DNA of 64,000 bases from JAUSIF01 sp963711595 (GTDB lineage Bacteria; Pseudomonadota; Alphaproteobacteria; Rhizobiales; Xanthobacteraceae). This document shows, in pieces, positions 9,801-17,670 of the stretch. Within the stretch, counting starts at the first letter, position 1; every line of letters starts with the position of its first letter. The DNA is taken from positions 310,001 through 374,000 of the forward strand of contig CAVQER010000001.1 in NCBI GenBank assembly GCA_963711595.1. Reading direction: 5' to 3'. Under the pieces are notes generated by a model. That model ran no database searches. It was not told the DNA's origin and worked only from the letters and a program-made list of their open reading frames with translations. The position numbers and the translations under genes were made by a program.

Positions 9801-9929
9801 GGAGAGATCGGGGATGGCGTCGAGCGGAACGCGTGACACCGCGTAGATGCCGGCGAAGGTCACGAAAAGCTGTCGCGAAGCCGACCAGAAAGACATTGCG
9901 CGCCGACCAGCGGATGAGGCGGCGATCAT
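6801..9929 (-). pseudogene. cusA: CusA/CzcA-family heavy-metal RND efflux pump, many frameshifts
   Basis: Reading across frames gives an almost complete heavy-metal RND inner-membrane pump of about 1,040 residues, ending IVKGAVTKA at TAA 6801-6803. Recognisable pieces in order are SRVPLDAIPDLSDVQVIVYT (porter start), DATGVGWVYQYVV, the TM4 segment SLGGIAIAIGAMVDAAIVMI with its proton-relay acidic residue, EVGPALFFSLLIITVSFLP, and AERVRPKMMT-type end motifs. The ATG at 9929 overlaps the cusB stop as ATGA. Frame is lost near 9905, 9870, 9565, 9215, 9187, 9029, 8998, 8985, 8279, 8215, 8185, 8020, 7705, 7500, 7220 and 7035. Nearly all breaks are single-base insertions; no substitution has created a stop. 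As written it cannot be translated whole. True decay and consensus error are both possible. Confidence 0.85.
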
Positions 9930-11346
9930 TTCGGCGCCTCCGGCTGGGTGAACGCCTGCAAGCGCTGCGCGCAGATTGCTTTCGGCATCGATCAGAAACG
10001 TCGCTGCGGTGACCACCTCCTCGCCTTTCGCCACGCCTTCGATGATCTCGACATAGCCCTCGCCCCGCCGGCCGAGTCTTGACCGCGCGCGGCTCGAAGC
10101 GGCCCTCGCCCTTGGCGATCAGCACGACCTGGCGTGTGCCGCTGTCGATGAACGCGCTTGTCGGAATCGTTGGGACCGGTTTCTCGTCGTCGCCGGCGCT
10201 GAAGCACGACATCGGCATACATATCGATCTTCAGCCGGCCGTCGGGATTGGGCATCTCGATTCGCACCCGCGCCGTGCGCGTTTCGGCGCGCAATTCCGG
10301 ATAGATGAACGTCACCTCGCCTTCGACCGGCTGCATCGGATAGGCGCGGAACGTCACGCTGGCACGCGTGCCGGGCTTGACCATAGCCAGGTCGCCTTCG
10401 GCAACGTCAGTGATCACCCAGACATGCGAATGGTCGATGATGCGGTAAAGCTCCTCGCCGGCCATCACCCGCTGGCCGTTGACGACCCGCTTTTCGATCA
10501 CGTCTCCGCTGGCCGGGGACACCCAGTCGAGGGTGCGCGGGTTGGTGCCGGTCTCGCGCACTTCGCGGATGCGGCTGTCCGGCACGCCGAGATTACGCAA
10601 GCGCTGCATGGCGCCTTCGAGAGCGCGATCGGCGATCGGGCCCGGCACCGCGCGCGCATAGCGCGCATTGCAGAGATGAGATCGATCTGGGCCTGTTGGA
10701 TCGCCGGCTGAATAGACCCGAAACAGCTTTTCGCCGGCATGCACGTGCTGACCAGTCCGGTTCACGAACAGGTCCTCGATGAAGCCTTCCGACCGCATGG
10801 TGACGATCGTAGGCGCGCGTCTCGTCGTGCCTGACGATGCCAATCGCGCGCACCGGTTCGACAATGGCGCGCTCCTCAACCATTTCGGTGCGCACGCCGC
10901 TGCGCTGCAGCTTGTCGATCGACTATCTTGACGGTCTTGCCGTCGTCTTGCTCCTCGCCTTCATAAACCGGGATGTAGTCCATCCCCATCCAGTCCTTCT
11001 TCGGCACGGGCGATGTGTCGGCCAGCCCCATCGGATTGCGGTAATACTTGATCTTGCGTTCGCCCGACTGGGTCGCCGCCGTTTTCGGTTTGGGATCGAA
11101 CGAAATCTCCTCGTCGTCATAGACCGGAAGATAGTCGCGACCAGCCGCATCCTTTTTCGGCTCAGCCGACCAATATGGCGCACCGCTTGGGTCGCGGTGA
11201 TAAATGACTTTGCGTTCGGTCGTTGACGCAGCCGTGTCCGCCGCCAACGGCTGCGGTGATGGCGACAAGCGCGCAAGCCAGAAACCACCGGCGATGCCGA
11301 CGGCTATTCCGAGCGCGAGCAGGAGCGCACCGATGACGCGCGGCAT
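9926..11346 (-). pseudogene. cusB: CusB-type periplasmic adaptor (membrane fusion protein), frameshifted
   Basis: The first 150 codons are intact: an N-terminal membrane anchor (VIGALLLALGIAVGIAGGFW) and two heavy-metal-binding repeats, each with a K-x-x-Y-R-x-P pattern followed by KKDAAGRDYLPVY or KKDWMGMDYIPVY. The adaptor core follows in shifted frames: GFIEDLFVNRTGQHVHAGEK, the barrel-sandwich segment; IDHSHVWVITDVAEGDLAMV; RIEMPNPDGRLKIDMYADVV; and a C-terminus reading LQAFTQPEAPK before TGA. Frame breaks lie near 10920, 10810, 10705, 10670, 10205, 10080 and 9960. The ATG at 11346 or a GTG at 11355 overlapping the previous stop could be the start. It would link CusA to an outer-membrane channel, which is not encoded here. 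Confidence 0.83.
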
Positions 11347-11351
11347 GGCGA

Positions 11352-11744
11352 TCACCGTGAGGCCCGGAACGTGACCTTGCCGATCACGGTCTCGGGCTCG
11401 CCTTGCACCTTGGCCGCGATGCTTAGCAGCCAGCGTCCACTCATCGTCAATTCGGTCCTGAACGCGTAGACGCCGGGTTCTGTGCTTTGCACGGGTGTGA
11501 GCGGCGATTCCATGTCAGCCATGTTGTCGGGCGCCATGTCGATGCGGGTGCGGATGATGATCGCGTCAGGCACCGGCTTGCCGCTCGGCTTATGAATTAG
11601 CCGAACCGCCACAACCGGGTCGTCGCGCTTGACGTCCACGTGCACCGGTTCGAAGACATAGTCGTCGGCGCCGGCAAGAGCGGCACCGCAAGCCATCGCG
11701 GCGAGCGCAAACGCGGAAATGGCAAATCGATATTGTGATCTCAT
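11352..11744 (-). CDS. FixH/YtkA-like exported protein
   Basis: 130 residues. The ATG at 11744 has GAGGAG seven bases upstream. Residues 1-27 are a Sec signal peptide. The rest is a beta-rich domain of the FixH/YtkA type: VAVRLIHKPSGKPVPDAIII, a run of methionines (RIDMAPDNMADMES) and a closing strand pair GVYAFRTELTMSGRWLLSIA. Genes of this kind often sit beside Cus-type metal RND genes, and its stop overlaps the possible GTG of cusB. A role in periplasmic copper handling is inferred from place and from the Met-rich loop. Confidence 0.7.
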   Translation of the reverse strand: MRSQYRFAISAFALAAMACGAALAGADDYVFEPVHVDVKRDDPVVAVRLIHKPSGKPVPDAIIIRTRIDMAPDNMADMESPLTPVQSTEPGVYAFRTELTMSGRWLLSIAAKVQGEPETVIGKVTFRASR

Positions 11745-11849
11745 GTCTAACTCCTCATGCAGAATGTCCGCGAACGGCATGCGAACGCCGTCGGAGCGAA
11801 CGACCGCGCGCGAACTCGCGGTTCGCGCGGTGTTGCTAGATACGGAGAC

Positions 11850-12197
11850 TTAGACCTGGGGAGGATGCAGCGGCGGAGAGCCGGTTTGCTCGTGCAGCAC
11901 TTCGCTTAGGGGAAGGCTTGGAATGCTCGCAGGCACCAGCGGTAACGCAAATTCCGAATCCGTCGCGATCGACAGATTGACGCTGCCGGACGCACAGAAA
12001 GACATAAATTTACAACCGTCCATGTCGCATGGCATTCCTGGCTCGGGACAGCAATCATGCGCGGCACCGGCCGCGTCAGACATCGACACCGTCAGTTCGG
12101 CCGCCGATTTCTGACCGAATGCCATCGCACCGGCGACCGGCGGGGTCACGATTGAAACGGCGACAAGCAAGGTGATAATGGCTCGAACCATGCGCAT
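11850..12197 (-). CDS. small Cys-rich exported protein of unknown function
   Basis: 115 residues from the ATG at 12197 (a second ATG two codons on is possible). A hydrophobic N-terminus ending AGAMA is a signal peptide. The middle holds a dense cysteine block, HDCCPEPGMPCDMDGCKF followed by MSFC, five cysteines with His, Met and Asp that could bind Cu(I) or form disulfides. The tail is Pro/Leu-rich and ends PPLHPPQV. I do not recognise a named family. It starts the minus-strand copper cluster and is divergent from the cupredoxin gene across 125 bp, where TTGACC (12228-12233) with GATAGT 18 bp on could be its promoter. Metal binding is inferred. Confidence 0.6.
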   Translation of the reverse strand: MRMVRAIITLLVAVSIVTPPVAGAMAFGQKSAAELTVSMSDAAGAAHDCCPEPGMPCDMDGCKFMSFCASGSVNLSIATDSEFALPLVPASIPSLPLSEVLHEQTGSPPLHPPQV

Positions 12198-12322
12198 AGT
12201 CGCACTATCAGGCTCGCTGCTTCACATGGTCAAGTGACTGCCGCGCGAGCGATTAATGCTCGATCGCCCCCGCCAGCATTTGCCAAAATGCGCCACAAAT
12301 TGGGAATTTCACGGAGATACGG

Positions 12323-12802
12323 GTGATTAGAGCCAGCTGCTTAGGTCTCGCGCTTGCGATGGGCATTGCATTTCCGGCCATGGCCAACTCGAAACGCCCT
12401 CACGGTCATACCCACGAAACCTTCTCCGCTGGGGAACCCGGCAACCCCAATCGGCCGGCGCGGGTTGTGCAGGTCAGCATGAATGAGGGCGACGGCAGGA
12501 TGATGTTCATCCCCGACCGCGTTGAGATCGGGCGCGGCGAACAAATCAGATTTGTGTTGCGCAATAACGGCGCGCTCGATCATGAATTTGTTTTGGCCAC
12601 TACGGCCGAGAACGCGAAGCATGCCGAGGAGATGAAAAAGAACCCCGAGATGGAACACGACGATCCTAATGCCAAGCGACTGGCACCCAAGAAGGCAACT
12701 GAACTGTTATGGCGCTTCACCAAGGCCGGACAGTTTGAATATGGATGTTTGATTCCCGGTCATCGCGAGGGTGGGATGACTGGCACGATTATCGTGAAGT
12801 AA
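12323..12802 (+). CDS. cupredoxin-family copper protein (CopI/plastocyanin-like)
   Basis: 159 residues starting at GTG 12323, with ACGGAG just upstream. A signal peptide ends near AMANS. The mature protein begins with a His-rich stretch (KRPHGHTHE) and then a cupredoxin fold. The copper ligands are visible: His in GALDHEFVL, and Cys, His and Met in YGCLIPGHREGGM. This Cys-x5-His-x4-Met spacing fits a type-1 copper site with an axial Met. Such proteins buffer or oxidise copper in the periplasm. CusF follows 19 bp downstream on the same strand, so the two likely form a copper-inducible operon divergent from the efflux side. Confidence 0.83.
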   Translation: MIRASCLGLALAMGIAFPAMANSKRPHGHTHETFSAGEPGNPNRPARVVQVSMNEGDGRMMFIPDRVEIGRGEQIRFVLRNNGALDHEFVLATTAENAKHAEEMKKNPEMEHDDPNAKRLAPKKATELLWRFTKAGQFEYGCLIPGHREGGMTGTIIVK

Positions 12803-12821
12803 AGCTAGCTAAGGAGGCAGC

Positions 12822-13109
12822 ATGCCGAAATCTATTCTGGCGGCCATCGCCGTTATCGCAATCGCTTCCGCTGCAATGGCGTCTTCGCATCTCGTCGACG
12901 GCCAGGTGACCAAAATCGATCTCGCCGCAGGCAAGATCACTATCAAACACGGGCCCATCAAGAAATTTGACATGGACGCAATGACAATGGTCTTTCGCGC
13001 TCAAAAGCTCACCATGCTCCAAGCGGTTAAGGCCGGGGACAAGGTGAGGTTCGAGGTGGACAAGATCAACGGCCAATACACAGTCACGACGATCGAGAAG
13101 ACCGACTGA
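12822..13109 (+). CDS. cusF: CusF-like periplasmic copper/silver chaperone
   Basis: 95 residues; the ATG at 12822 has a strong AAGGAGG. Residues 1-20 are a signal peptide. The CusF barrel is clear: GQVTKIDLAAGKITIKHGPI, then the metal-binding DMDAMTMVFRA with the two methionines of the M-x-M motif, and GDKVRFEVDKING. In E. coli CusF the Cu(I)/Ag(I) site is one His, two Met and a capping Trp. Here a His is in KHGPI, while the Trp position is not obvious. It would hand metal to CusB, which is broken in this sequence. Confidence 0.87.
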   Translation: MPKSILAAIAVIAIASAAMASSHLVDGQVTKIDLAAGKITIKHGPIKKFDMDAMTMVFRAQKLTMLQAVKAGDKVRFEVDKINGQYTVTTIEKTD

Positions 13110-13267
13110 CAAAGGCCTGTCTGCTTCGGGTCATCAGCGGCCATTAGCAGCGTGTCGGGATCACGTCTCCTCGGCCCCAATTAGCGGACGGCAAGCTAGT
13201 CGAGCAAAATCCGTGGAATGAAACGATTTTGACTCGCAAGTTGATGATTCTAAACGCGGGCGCGTGA

Positions 13268-13315
13268 CCCTTCACACGGGAAAGGTCACAGGTTCAATCC
13301 CTGTAGCGCCCACCA
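13268..13315 (+). repeat. attachment-site direct repeat, copy 2 (tRNA-Val 3' fragment)
   Basis: 48 bp identical to 6629-6676, with no tRNA 5' half upstream. It marks the right boundary of the island. Sequence beyond 13315 is presumably the original chromosome that followed the tRNA. Confidence 0.9.
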
Positions 13316-13364
13316 GTCTTCGCTTGTTTCGCAAGCTAGGGCTAAGCCAGCCAGCTTCCTCGCC

Positions 13365-13934
13365 TCATGCCAGACCGCGGACATCAGCGGCGACCTCGGC
13401 CAAGTCGTCGTCGAGCTGGTGATTGCGGCCGTGGAGCCTGCGCACGATCGCGCCGGGAATCGCTTTCTCATAGAGATCGACATGTGCAAACGGCGCAGTG
13501 TCGTCCTTGCTGCCGTGATAGAGATAGATCGACGTCTTTGGAGGGAGTCGCTCGCCGAGCTCTGGCGTTGGCTTGATGTCTTTGCTTGGCCAGCCGCGCG
13601 CGCCAACAAAGGGCGCTGCGATGAGAAAAATGCCAGCGAGTTTCCGGTTCGGCGGCGCCTCGGCAAGAGCGTTGATCAGAATCGTTCCGCCGAGCGAGTG
13701 GCCGATCAGCGTCGCGCCATCGTCGAGCGCGGCGATCTCTTCCGCAAGTGCGGCCTTCCACGCGGCATAGCTTGGCTCCGCCTCGTACGGCATGCTCGGG
13801 TAGCGGATCTCGTAGCCGGGTCCAAGTTCCCGCCTGAGGCTGTCGACGAGCTTGCTGTCCCATTCATCATGGGCCCCTGCGCCTCCACCTTGAACAAATA
13901 GGATTTGCTTTTTGATGGTCGAGGTCCCTTGCAC
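13365..13934 (-). CDS. alpha/beta hydrolase (RBBP9/YdeN-like)
   Basis: 189 residues, beginning at GTG 13934 because no in-frame ATG precedes the core. The order of motifs fits the RBBP9/YdeN serine hydrolase group: QILFVQGGGAGAHDEWDSKL near the start (oxyanion region), the nucleophile elbow IGHSLGG near residue 78, an aspartate in HGSKDDTAPF and the catalytic His in LHGRNHQL. It is probably a cytoplasmic esterase-like protein with unknown substrate. It is the first gene outside the island, 49 bp beyond the tRNA fragment, and is read towards it. Confidence 0.8.
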   Translation of the reverse strand: MQGTSTIKKQILFVQGGGAGAHDEWDSKLVDSLRRELGPGYEIRYPSMPYEAEPSYAAWKAALAEEIAALDDGATLIGHSLGGTILINALAEAPPNRKLAGIFLIAAPFVGARGWPSKDIKPTPELGERLPPKTSIYLYHGSKDDTAPFAHVDLYEKAIPGAIVRRLHGRNHQLDDDLAEVAADVRGLA

Positions 13935-14012
13935 GGCAGCGCCGCCTTATCGGCTATCGGCTGTCAGCTGTCACGCCGGTCTATCAATTCAAATTTGCGC
14001 GCTAAGGCAGAG

Positions 14013-14702
14013 CTATTTTCTGGCCGAGACAATGACGGATGCCCCAAAGATCTGATTTTCTATCTCGATATCTGAAAAGCGGTGGGCTCTTAAGGCTTTT
14101 ATCAATCGATCCACCCAACGGGTTTCTGTGAGCAAGAATGGAACGTCGTTGAACGCCATATTCCACTCGGGGTGTTTCCAGTTTCCATAGGCCTGCAAAA
14201 ATTTGAAGTGAATCTTCCAAAGCGCCAGGAACAGCGGACGGGTCGGACGAGTGAGTTCATGCATGATGAGCAAGCCGTCCGTGCGCAGCATTCTCCGCGC
14301 GTGAGCCACCAAAAGATCAAGGTCGACATATTTGGCAAGGTAATCGGACACGATGCAGTCGAACTCCCCCTCCAGAATCACGTCTTCCGCTTTGCCGTGA
14401 ATGAATTCCACGTTGCTCAGCTCGAGATCGCGGGCTTTTTTTCTGGCAATGTCCAGATATTCATCGTGCAGTTCCACACCGATAACGCGGCACTTGGGAA
14501 AGAGCTGCGCGATCTTGCAGGTCAGAATACCGGTCCCGCTGGCCTGCTCGAGGATTCGGTCGGGTGTTTTCGGAATTTTCTTGATGATCTTGCGTTTCCA
14601 CCACCCATCAAGCCCGAGCGTTGAGACGCGGGCAATATGATCGTAGCTCCCTGCATTTCCCGAAAAAAACCGCTCCGCGAATTCTTCAGGACGTGCGGTC
14701 AT
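14013..14702 (-). CDS. class I SAM-dependent methyltransferase
   Basis: 229 residues; the ATG at 14702 has CAGGAG upstream. The SAM-binding core is visible: ILEQASGTGILTCKIAQLFP (motif I with E-x-x-x-G-T-G), VIGVELHDEYLDIARKKA (acidic residue at the end of strand 2), FIHGKAEDVI, and FDCIVSDYLAKYVD. The N-terminus (FAERFFSGNAGSYDHIARV) resembles UbiE/COQ5-type methyltransferases, but the C-terminal half is more divergent and a quinone substrate is not supported. By eye, base composition is lower in GC than neighbouring genes, so it may be a late arrival. Confidence 0.75.
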   Translation of the reverse strand: MTARPEEFAERFFSGNAGSYDHIARVSTLGLDGWWKRKIIKKIPKTPDRILEQASGTGILTCKIAQLFPKCRVIGVELHDEYLDIARKKARDLELSNVEFIHGKAEDVILEGEFDCIVSDYLAKYVDLDLLVAHARRMLRTDGLLIMHELTRPTRPLFLALWKIHFKFLQAYGNWKHPEWNMAFNDVPFLLTETRWVDRLIKALRAHRFSDIEIENQIFGASVIVSARK

Positions 14703-14783
14703 GGGGCAACTGCTCCTGTTTCCCGTGCGGCCCTAGTTGCCATGTAGCGCCCGCCATTGATCTGACGAGCAGTCTTCGTCGCC

Positions 14784-15086
14784 TTAGCCATAGAACTCGT
14801 CGAGCAATTGGCTCCATACCACTGCAAAAGCCACGAGCCCGGCACACCCAAGAGCGAGTGCCAGCCATAGCCGGCGACCGCCTAGCGAGAGCAATAGCGC
14901 GGGCAACGTGAGGGCAAAAAAGATCGCCCCGAGCAGCATCACCGCGATCCATTGGAAGCCCGTTCCGTCGCCAACCGGAACTTGGGCGATGCCATAGAAA
15001 GTGTAGAGCCAGAACAGCGCGCCCGCGCCTGCGGCCGCAAGTGCGCCAACACGAAGCAACGGACTCGCGACGGGTTCGCTTTGCAT
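14784..15086 (-). CDS. small integral membrane protein, unknown function
   Basis: 100 residues with three hydrophobic spans (about residues 12-34, 42-68 and 72-92) and a short charged tail LLDEFYG. No motif points to a function. The next 240 bp up to the L,D-transpeptidase gene hold no convincing gene. It is kept as real because of its ATG start, clean hydrophobic periodicity and lack of competing frames. Confidence 0.5.
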   Translation of the reverse strand: MQSEPVASPLLRVGALAAAGAGALFWLYTFYGIAQVPVGDGTGFQWIAVMLLGAIFFALTLPALLLSLGGRRLWLALALGCAGLVAFAVVWSQLLDEFYG

Positions 15087-15327
15087 GGTTTGATTCTACC
15101 GAAACTTCCGCGGCGAGTCCGGCGCAAGCGCGGTCGATTGCGCGTCACGTTCCCGGCGAAAGGGAACCGGCCAGCGTGCGCCGAGCTTCGCTGTTGTGGG
15201 CCGGGTTACCAGCTAGGTAAGATGCCAATTGTAAGCGCGCGCACGACCCCTCGGGGAAGGGTCGCAACGCACGCCTGCCCGCTGGGGGGCGGGGCCAATT
15301 GTGCTGCAAGATTTGGGGGCGGTCTCG

Positions 15328-15912
15328 ATGGGGAAACTCTGGTTGCCGATCATTCTCGGCATGCTTGCGCTTTTGTCCGACGCACACGCACAACAATACG
15401 AAATGATCGATCGCGAGACCGGCCGTTCGATCGGGCCCATTGGCCGAAGCGGATTTCTCGGCAGTCCGATTGCGCGGTCGACGGTCTCCTTCGATGGCCG
15501 CAAATACGAACCCGGTTCGATCATCGTCAACACGGCAGAGCGGCGCCTCTACTATGTGCTGAACGAAACGAGCGCGCTCAAATACGGGATCGGGGTCGGC
15601 CGCGACGGCTTCCGCTGGGGCGGCATGCACAGGGTGACTGGCAAGCGCGAATGGCCGGACTGGGTACCGCCCGAGCAGATGCTCAAGCGCCAGCCCAACC
15701 TGCCGCGCTACATGAAGGGCGGTCCCGACAACCCGCTCGGCGCGCGCGCCATCTATCTCGGCTCCACGCTCTATCGCATTCACGGCTCGAACGAACCGGA
15801 GACGATTGGCGAAGCGGTTTCGTCAGGCTGCTTTCGCATGACGAATGACGACGTGATCGATCTTTACGAGCGGGTGAAGGTCGGAACGACGGTCCACGTG
15901 CTGCTGAACTGA
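15328..15912 (+). CDS. L,D-transpeptidase (YkuD domain)
   Basis: 194 residues from the ATG at 15328; a GTG at 15301 would add nine residues. A signal peptide runs to about residue 22 (SDAHAQ). The YkuD domain spans residues 60-194: GSIIVNTAERRLYYVLNETS, then RIHGSNEPETIGEAVSSGCF with the catalytic His and, in SSGCFRM, the nucleophile Cys near residue 168. The enzyme makes 3-3 cross-links in peptidoglycan or links lipoproteins to it in the periplasm; which of these cannot be told. It is a single gene followed by REP-like palindromes. Confidence 0.88.
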   Translation: MGKLWLPIILGMLALLSDAHAQQYEMIDRETGRSIGPIGRSGFLGSPIARSTVSFDGRKYEPGSIIVNTAERRLYYVLNETSALKYGIGVGRDGFRWGGMHRVTGKREWPDWVPPEQMLKRQPNLPRYMKGGPDNPLGARAIYLGSTLYRIHGSNEPETIGEAVSSGCFRMTNDDVIDLYERVKVGTTVHVLLN

Positions 15913-15928
15913 CATGCAGCAGCATGTC

Positions 15929-16010
15929 ATGGCCGGGCTTGACCCGGCCATCCCGATTCAATTTGCGGGGCCTCGCATTCCTAAGCGAGAACGCCGGGAC
16001 AAGCCCGGCG
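15929..16010. repeat. REP-like palindromic intergenic element
   Basis: Two GC-rich inverted repeats: ATGGCCGGG/CCCGGCCAT (15929-15951, 5-nt loop) and CGCCGGG/CCCGGCG (15992-16010), with a small CTCGC/GCGAG stem between. The end, ACAAGCCCGGCGATGAC, recurs with one change near 57847-57862. It lies between the L,D-transpeptidase stop and the convergent DUF971 gene and could act as a two-way transcription barrier. Confidence 0.6.
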
Positions 16011-16018
16011 ATGACAAT

Positions 16019-16405
16019 TTATTTTCTTACCACGGGATCGCGCGAGAGCTTCTTCATTTCCAGCTCGTCGAGATAGCGCGCCCAGCGGGTGTCGTGCTCA
16101 CGACCGAGCTGGTGGAGATAGTCCCATGAGTAGATCCCGGTCGAGTGCATGTCGTCGAAGACGAGCCGCACCGCGTAGTTGCCGATCGGGTTGACTTCCG
16201 TGATCCCGACCTCGCGCTTACCGGCGACGGTTTTGCGCTCATCCGGATTGTGGCCTTGTACTTCGGCGCTCGGGCTCTCAACCCGCAGGTATTCCGCGGG
16301 GAGCACAAAGGACGTTCCGTCCTCGAACGAAATCGTCAACGACCTGCGATCCTTGGCGAGTCGCAGTTCGGTCGGCCAAGAGCGGCCTTTTGAACCTTCT
16401 GCCAT
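16019..16405 (-). CDS. DUF971 (GBBH-like N-domain) protein
   Basis: 128 residues. The single domain matches DUF971: WPTELRLAKDRRSLTISFED, LPAEYLRVESPSAEVQGH, and the closing NYAVRLVFDDMHSTGIYSWD with YLHQLG. Free-standing members are suspected to act with Fe-S or Mrp/ApbC proteins, but this is not settled. An ApbC-type ATPase is encoded at 27819 in this window, though not adjacent. It is divergent from moaA across 130 bp. Confidence 0.85.
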   Translation of the reverse strand: MAEGSKGRSWPTELRLAKDRRSLTISFEDGTSFVLPAEYLRVESPSAEVQGHNPDERKTVAGKREVGITEVNPIGNYAVRLVFDDMHSTGIYSWDYLHQLGREHDTRWARYLDELEMKKLSRDPVVRK

Positions 16406-16535
16406 ACCGGGAAACTAGCGCCCGCAGGCCTTGGCGCAAGCTTGCGGTGTCGGCTTTACGGCACCATCTGTGTGTTTCACTATGGGCTTCAACAGGCTGG
16501 GCGCGCCGCGAGGCGCTGCAGGAAGTACCTATTTG

Positions 16536-17573
16536 ATGTCGGACGCAATCGCGCTCGCCGAAACCGCGCAAGACGCAAGGCCCCTCGTCGACACGTTCGG
16601 CCGCTCGATCACCTATTTGCGCGTTTCCGTAACGGACCGCTGCGACTTCCGCTGCTTCTACTGCATGTCCGAGCACATGACGTTCCTGCCGAAGCGGGAC
16701 CTGCTCACGCTCGAAGAACTCGACCGTCTGTGCTCGGCCTTCGTCACCCGCGGCGTGAAAAAGTTGCGGCTTACGGGCGGCGAACCGCTCGTCCGTCGCG
16801 ACATCATGGTTCTGTTCCGTTCGCTGTCACGGCATCTCGCATCCGGCGCGTTGGACGAGCTCACACTCACGACGAACGGTTCGCAACTTGCCCGCTTTGC
16901 GAGCGAACTCGCCGAATGCGGCGTCAAGCGCATCAATGTTTCGCTCGACACCCTTGATCCGAAGAAGTTTGCCGCGATCACGCGTTGGGGCGATCTGTCC
17001 AAGGTGCTCGCGGGAATCGATGCGGCGCAGGCCGCCGGCCTGCACGTGAAGATCAATGCGGTGGCGCTGAAGGGCGAGAACGAGGATGAGATTCCCTCTC
17101 TGATGAATTGGGCGCACCGAAGGGGCATGGACCTTTCCCTGATCGAGGTGATGCCGCTCGGCGAAGTCGGTAGCGAGCGCGTCGATCAATATCTGCCGCT
17201 GTCACTCGTGCGTGCGCGACTTGGCGCGCATTACACGCTGGAAGACATCGATTACCGCACCGGCGGACCGGCACGTTACGTTCGCGTACGGGAGACAGGT
17301 GGACGGCTCGGGTTCATCACGCCCCTTACCCACAATTTCTGCGAAGGCTGCAACCGCGTGCGCGTAACCTGCACCGGCACTCTCTATATGTGCCTCGGCC
17401 AGGAAGACGCCGCGGATCTGCGCACACCGTTGCGTGCGTCCGAAGCCGATAATCTCCTGCAGGCCGCGATCGATGAAGCCATCGTTCGCAAGCCGAAGGG
17501 GCACGATTTCGTCATCGATCGCCGCACACACCGCCCTGCCCTCTCGCGACACATGAGCACCACCGGCGGCTGA
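16536..17573 (+). CDS. moaA: GTP 3',8-cyclase
   Basis: 345 residues; I take the ATG at 16536 (AGGAAG about 10 bp upstream) and not the longer frame, because MoaA similarity begins at TFGRSITYLRVSVTDRCDFR. The radical-SAM cluster is C36, C40, C43 in DRCDFRCFYCM. The second, substrate-binding cluster is in FCEGCNRVRVTCTG (C-x2-C-x13-C counting the later Cys). GGEPLVRRD near residue 80 is the SAM-binding GGEP, and the protein ends in the functional GG tail. It catalyses the first step of molybdenum cofactor synthesis. No other moa gene lies nearby. Confidence 0.95.
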   Translation: MSDAIALAETAQDARPLVDTFGRSITYLRVSVTDRCDFRCFYCMSEHMTFLPKRDLLTLEELDRLCSAFVTRGVKKLRLTGGEPLVRRDIMVLFRSLSRHLASGALDELTLTTNGSQLARFASELAECGVKRINVSLDTLDPKKFAAITRWGDLSKVLAGIDAAQAAGLHVKINAVALKGENEDEIPSLMNWAHRRGMDLSLIEVMPLGEVGSERVDQYLPLSLVRARLGAHYTLEDIDYRTGGPARYVRVRETGGRLGFITPLTHNFCEGCNRVRVTCTGTLYMCLGQEDAADLRTPLRASEADNLLQAAIDEAIVRKPKGHDFVIDRRTHRPALSRHMSTTGG

Positions 17574-17670
17574 GTCGCGAACCGCGGAGCGGAGCGCGGC
17601 TTCCGGATTTCGGCTAGATTGAATCGCGCCGCCGCCCGGCGGCGTTCGTCTGTCGTACATCTCGGATTCG

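Larger units (their letters stand above)
6629..13315. mobile_element. tRNA-Val-associated copper-resistance island, no integrase
   Basis: A perfect 48-bp direct repeat brackets this stretch: 6629-6676 inside the intact tRNA-Val and 13268-13315 as an isolated tRNA 3' fragment. This is the layout left when an element integrates at a tRNA 3' end and rebuilds the tRNA at one boundary. The cargo is coherent: cusB and cusA (both frameshifted), a FixH/YtkA-like protein, a Cys-rich exported protein, a cupredoxin and CusF, all for periplasmic copper or silver handling. No integrase, recombination directionality factor, transposase or outer-membrane CusC gene is seen. The element may therefore be a remnant, or may have been moved in trans. 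Integration is inferred from the repeats. Confidence 0.8.

Noticed and set aside
12198..12322. CueR/MerR-type copper promoter in the divergent region
   Set aside because: TTGACC and GATAGT with 18-bp spacing were noted, but the dyad ACCTTCC-N7-GGAAGG or similar is missing and no merR-type gene is in the island.
13268..13315. A second tRNA-Val gene
   Set aside because: Only the 3' half is present; there is no D arm or acceptor 5' strand, so it cannot fold as a tRNA. It is the attachment-site copy.
15087..15300. Possible small gene between the membrane protein and the L,D-transpeptidase
   Set aside because: Open frames here continue neighbouring shadows and lack a credible start; nothing supported.
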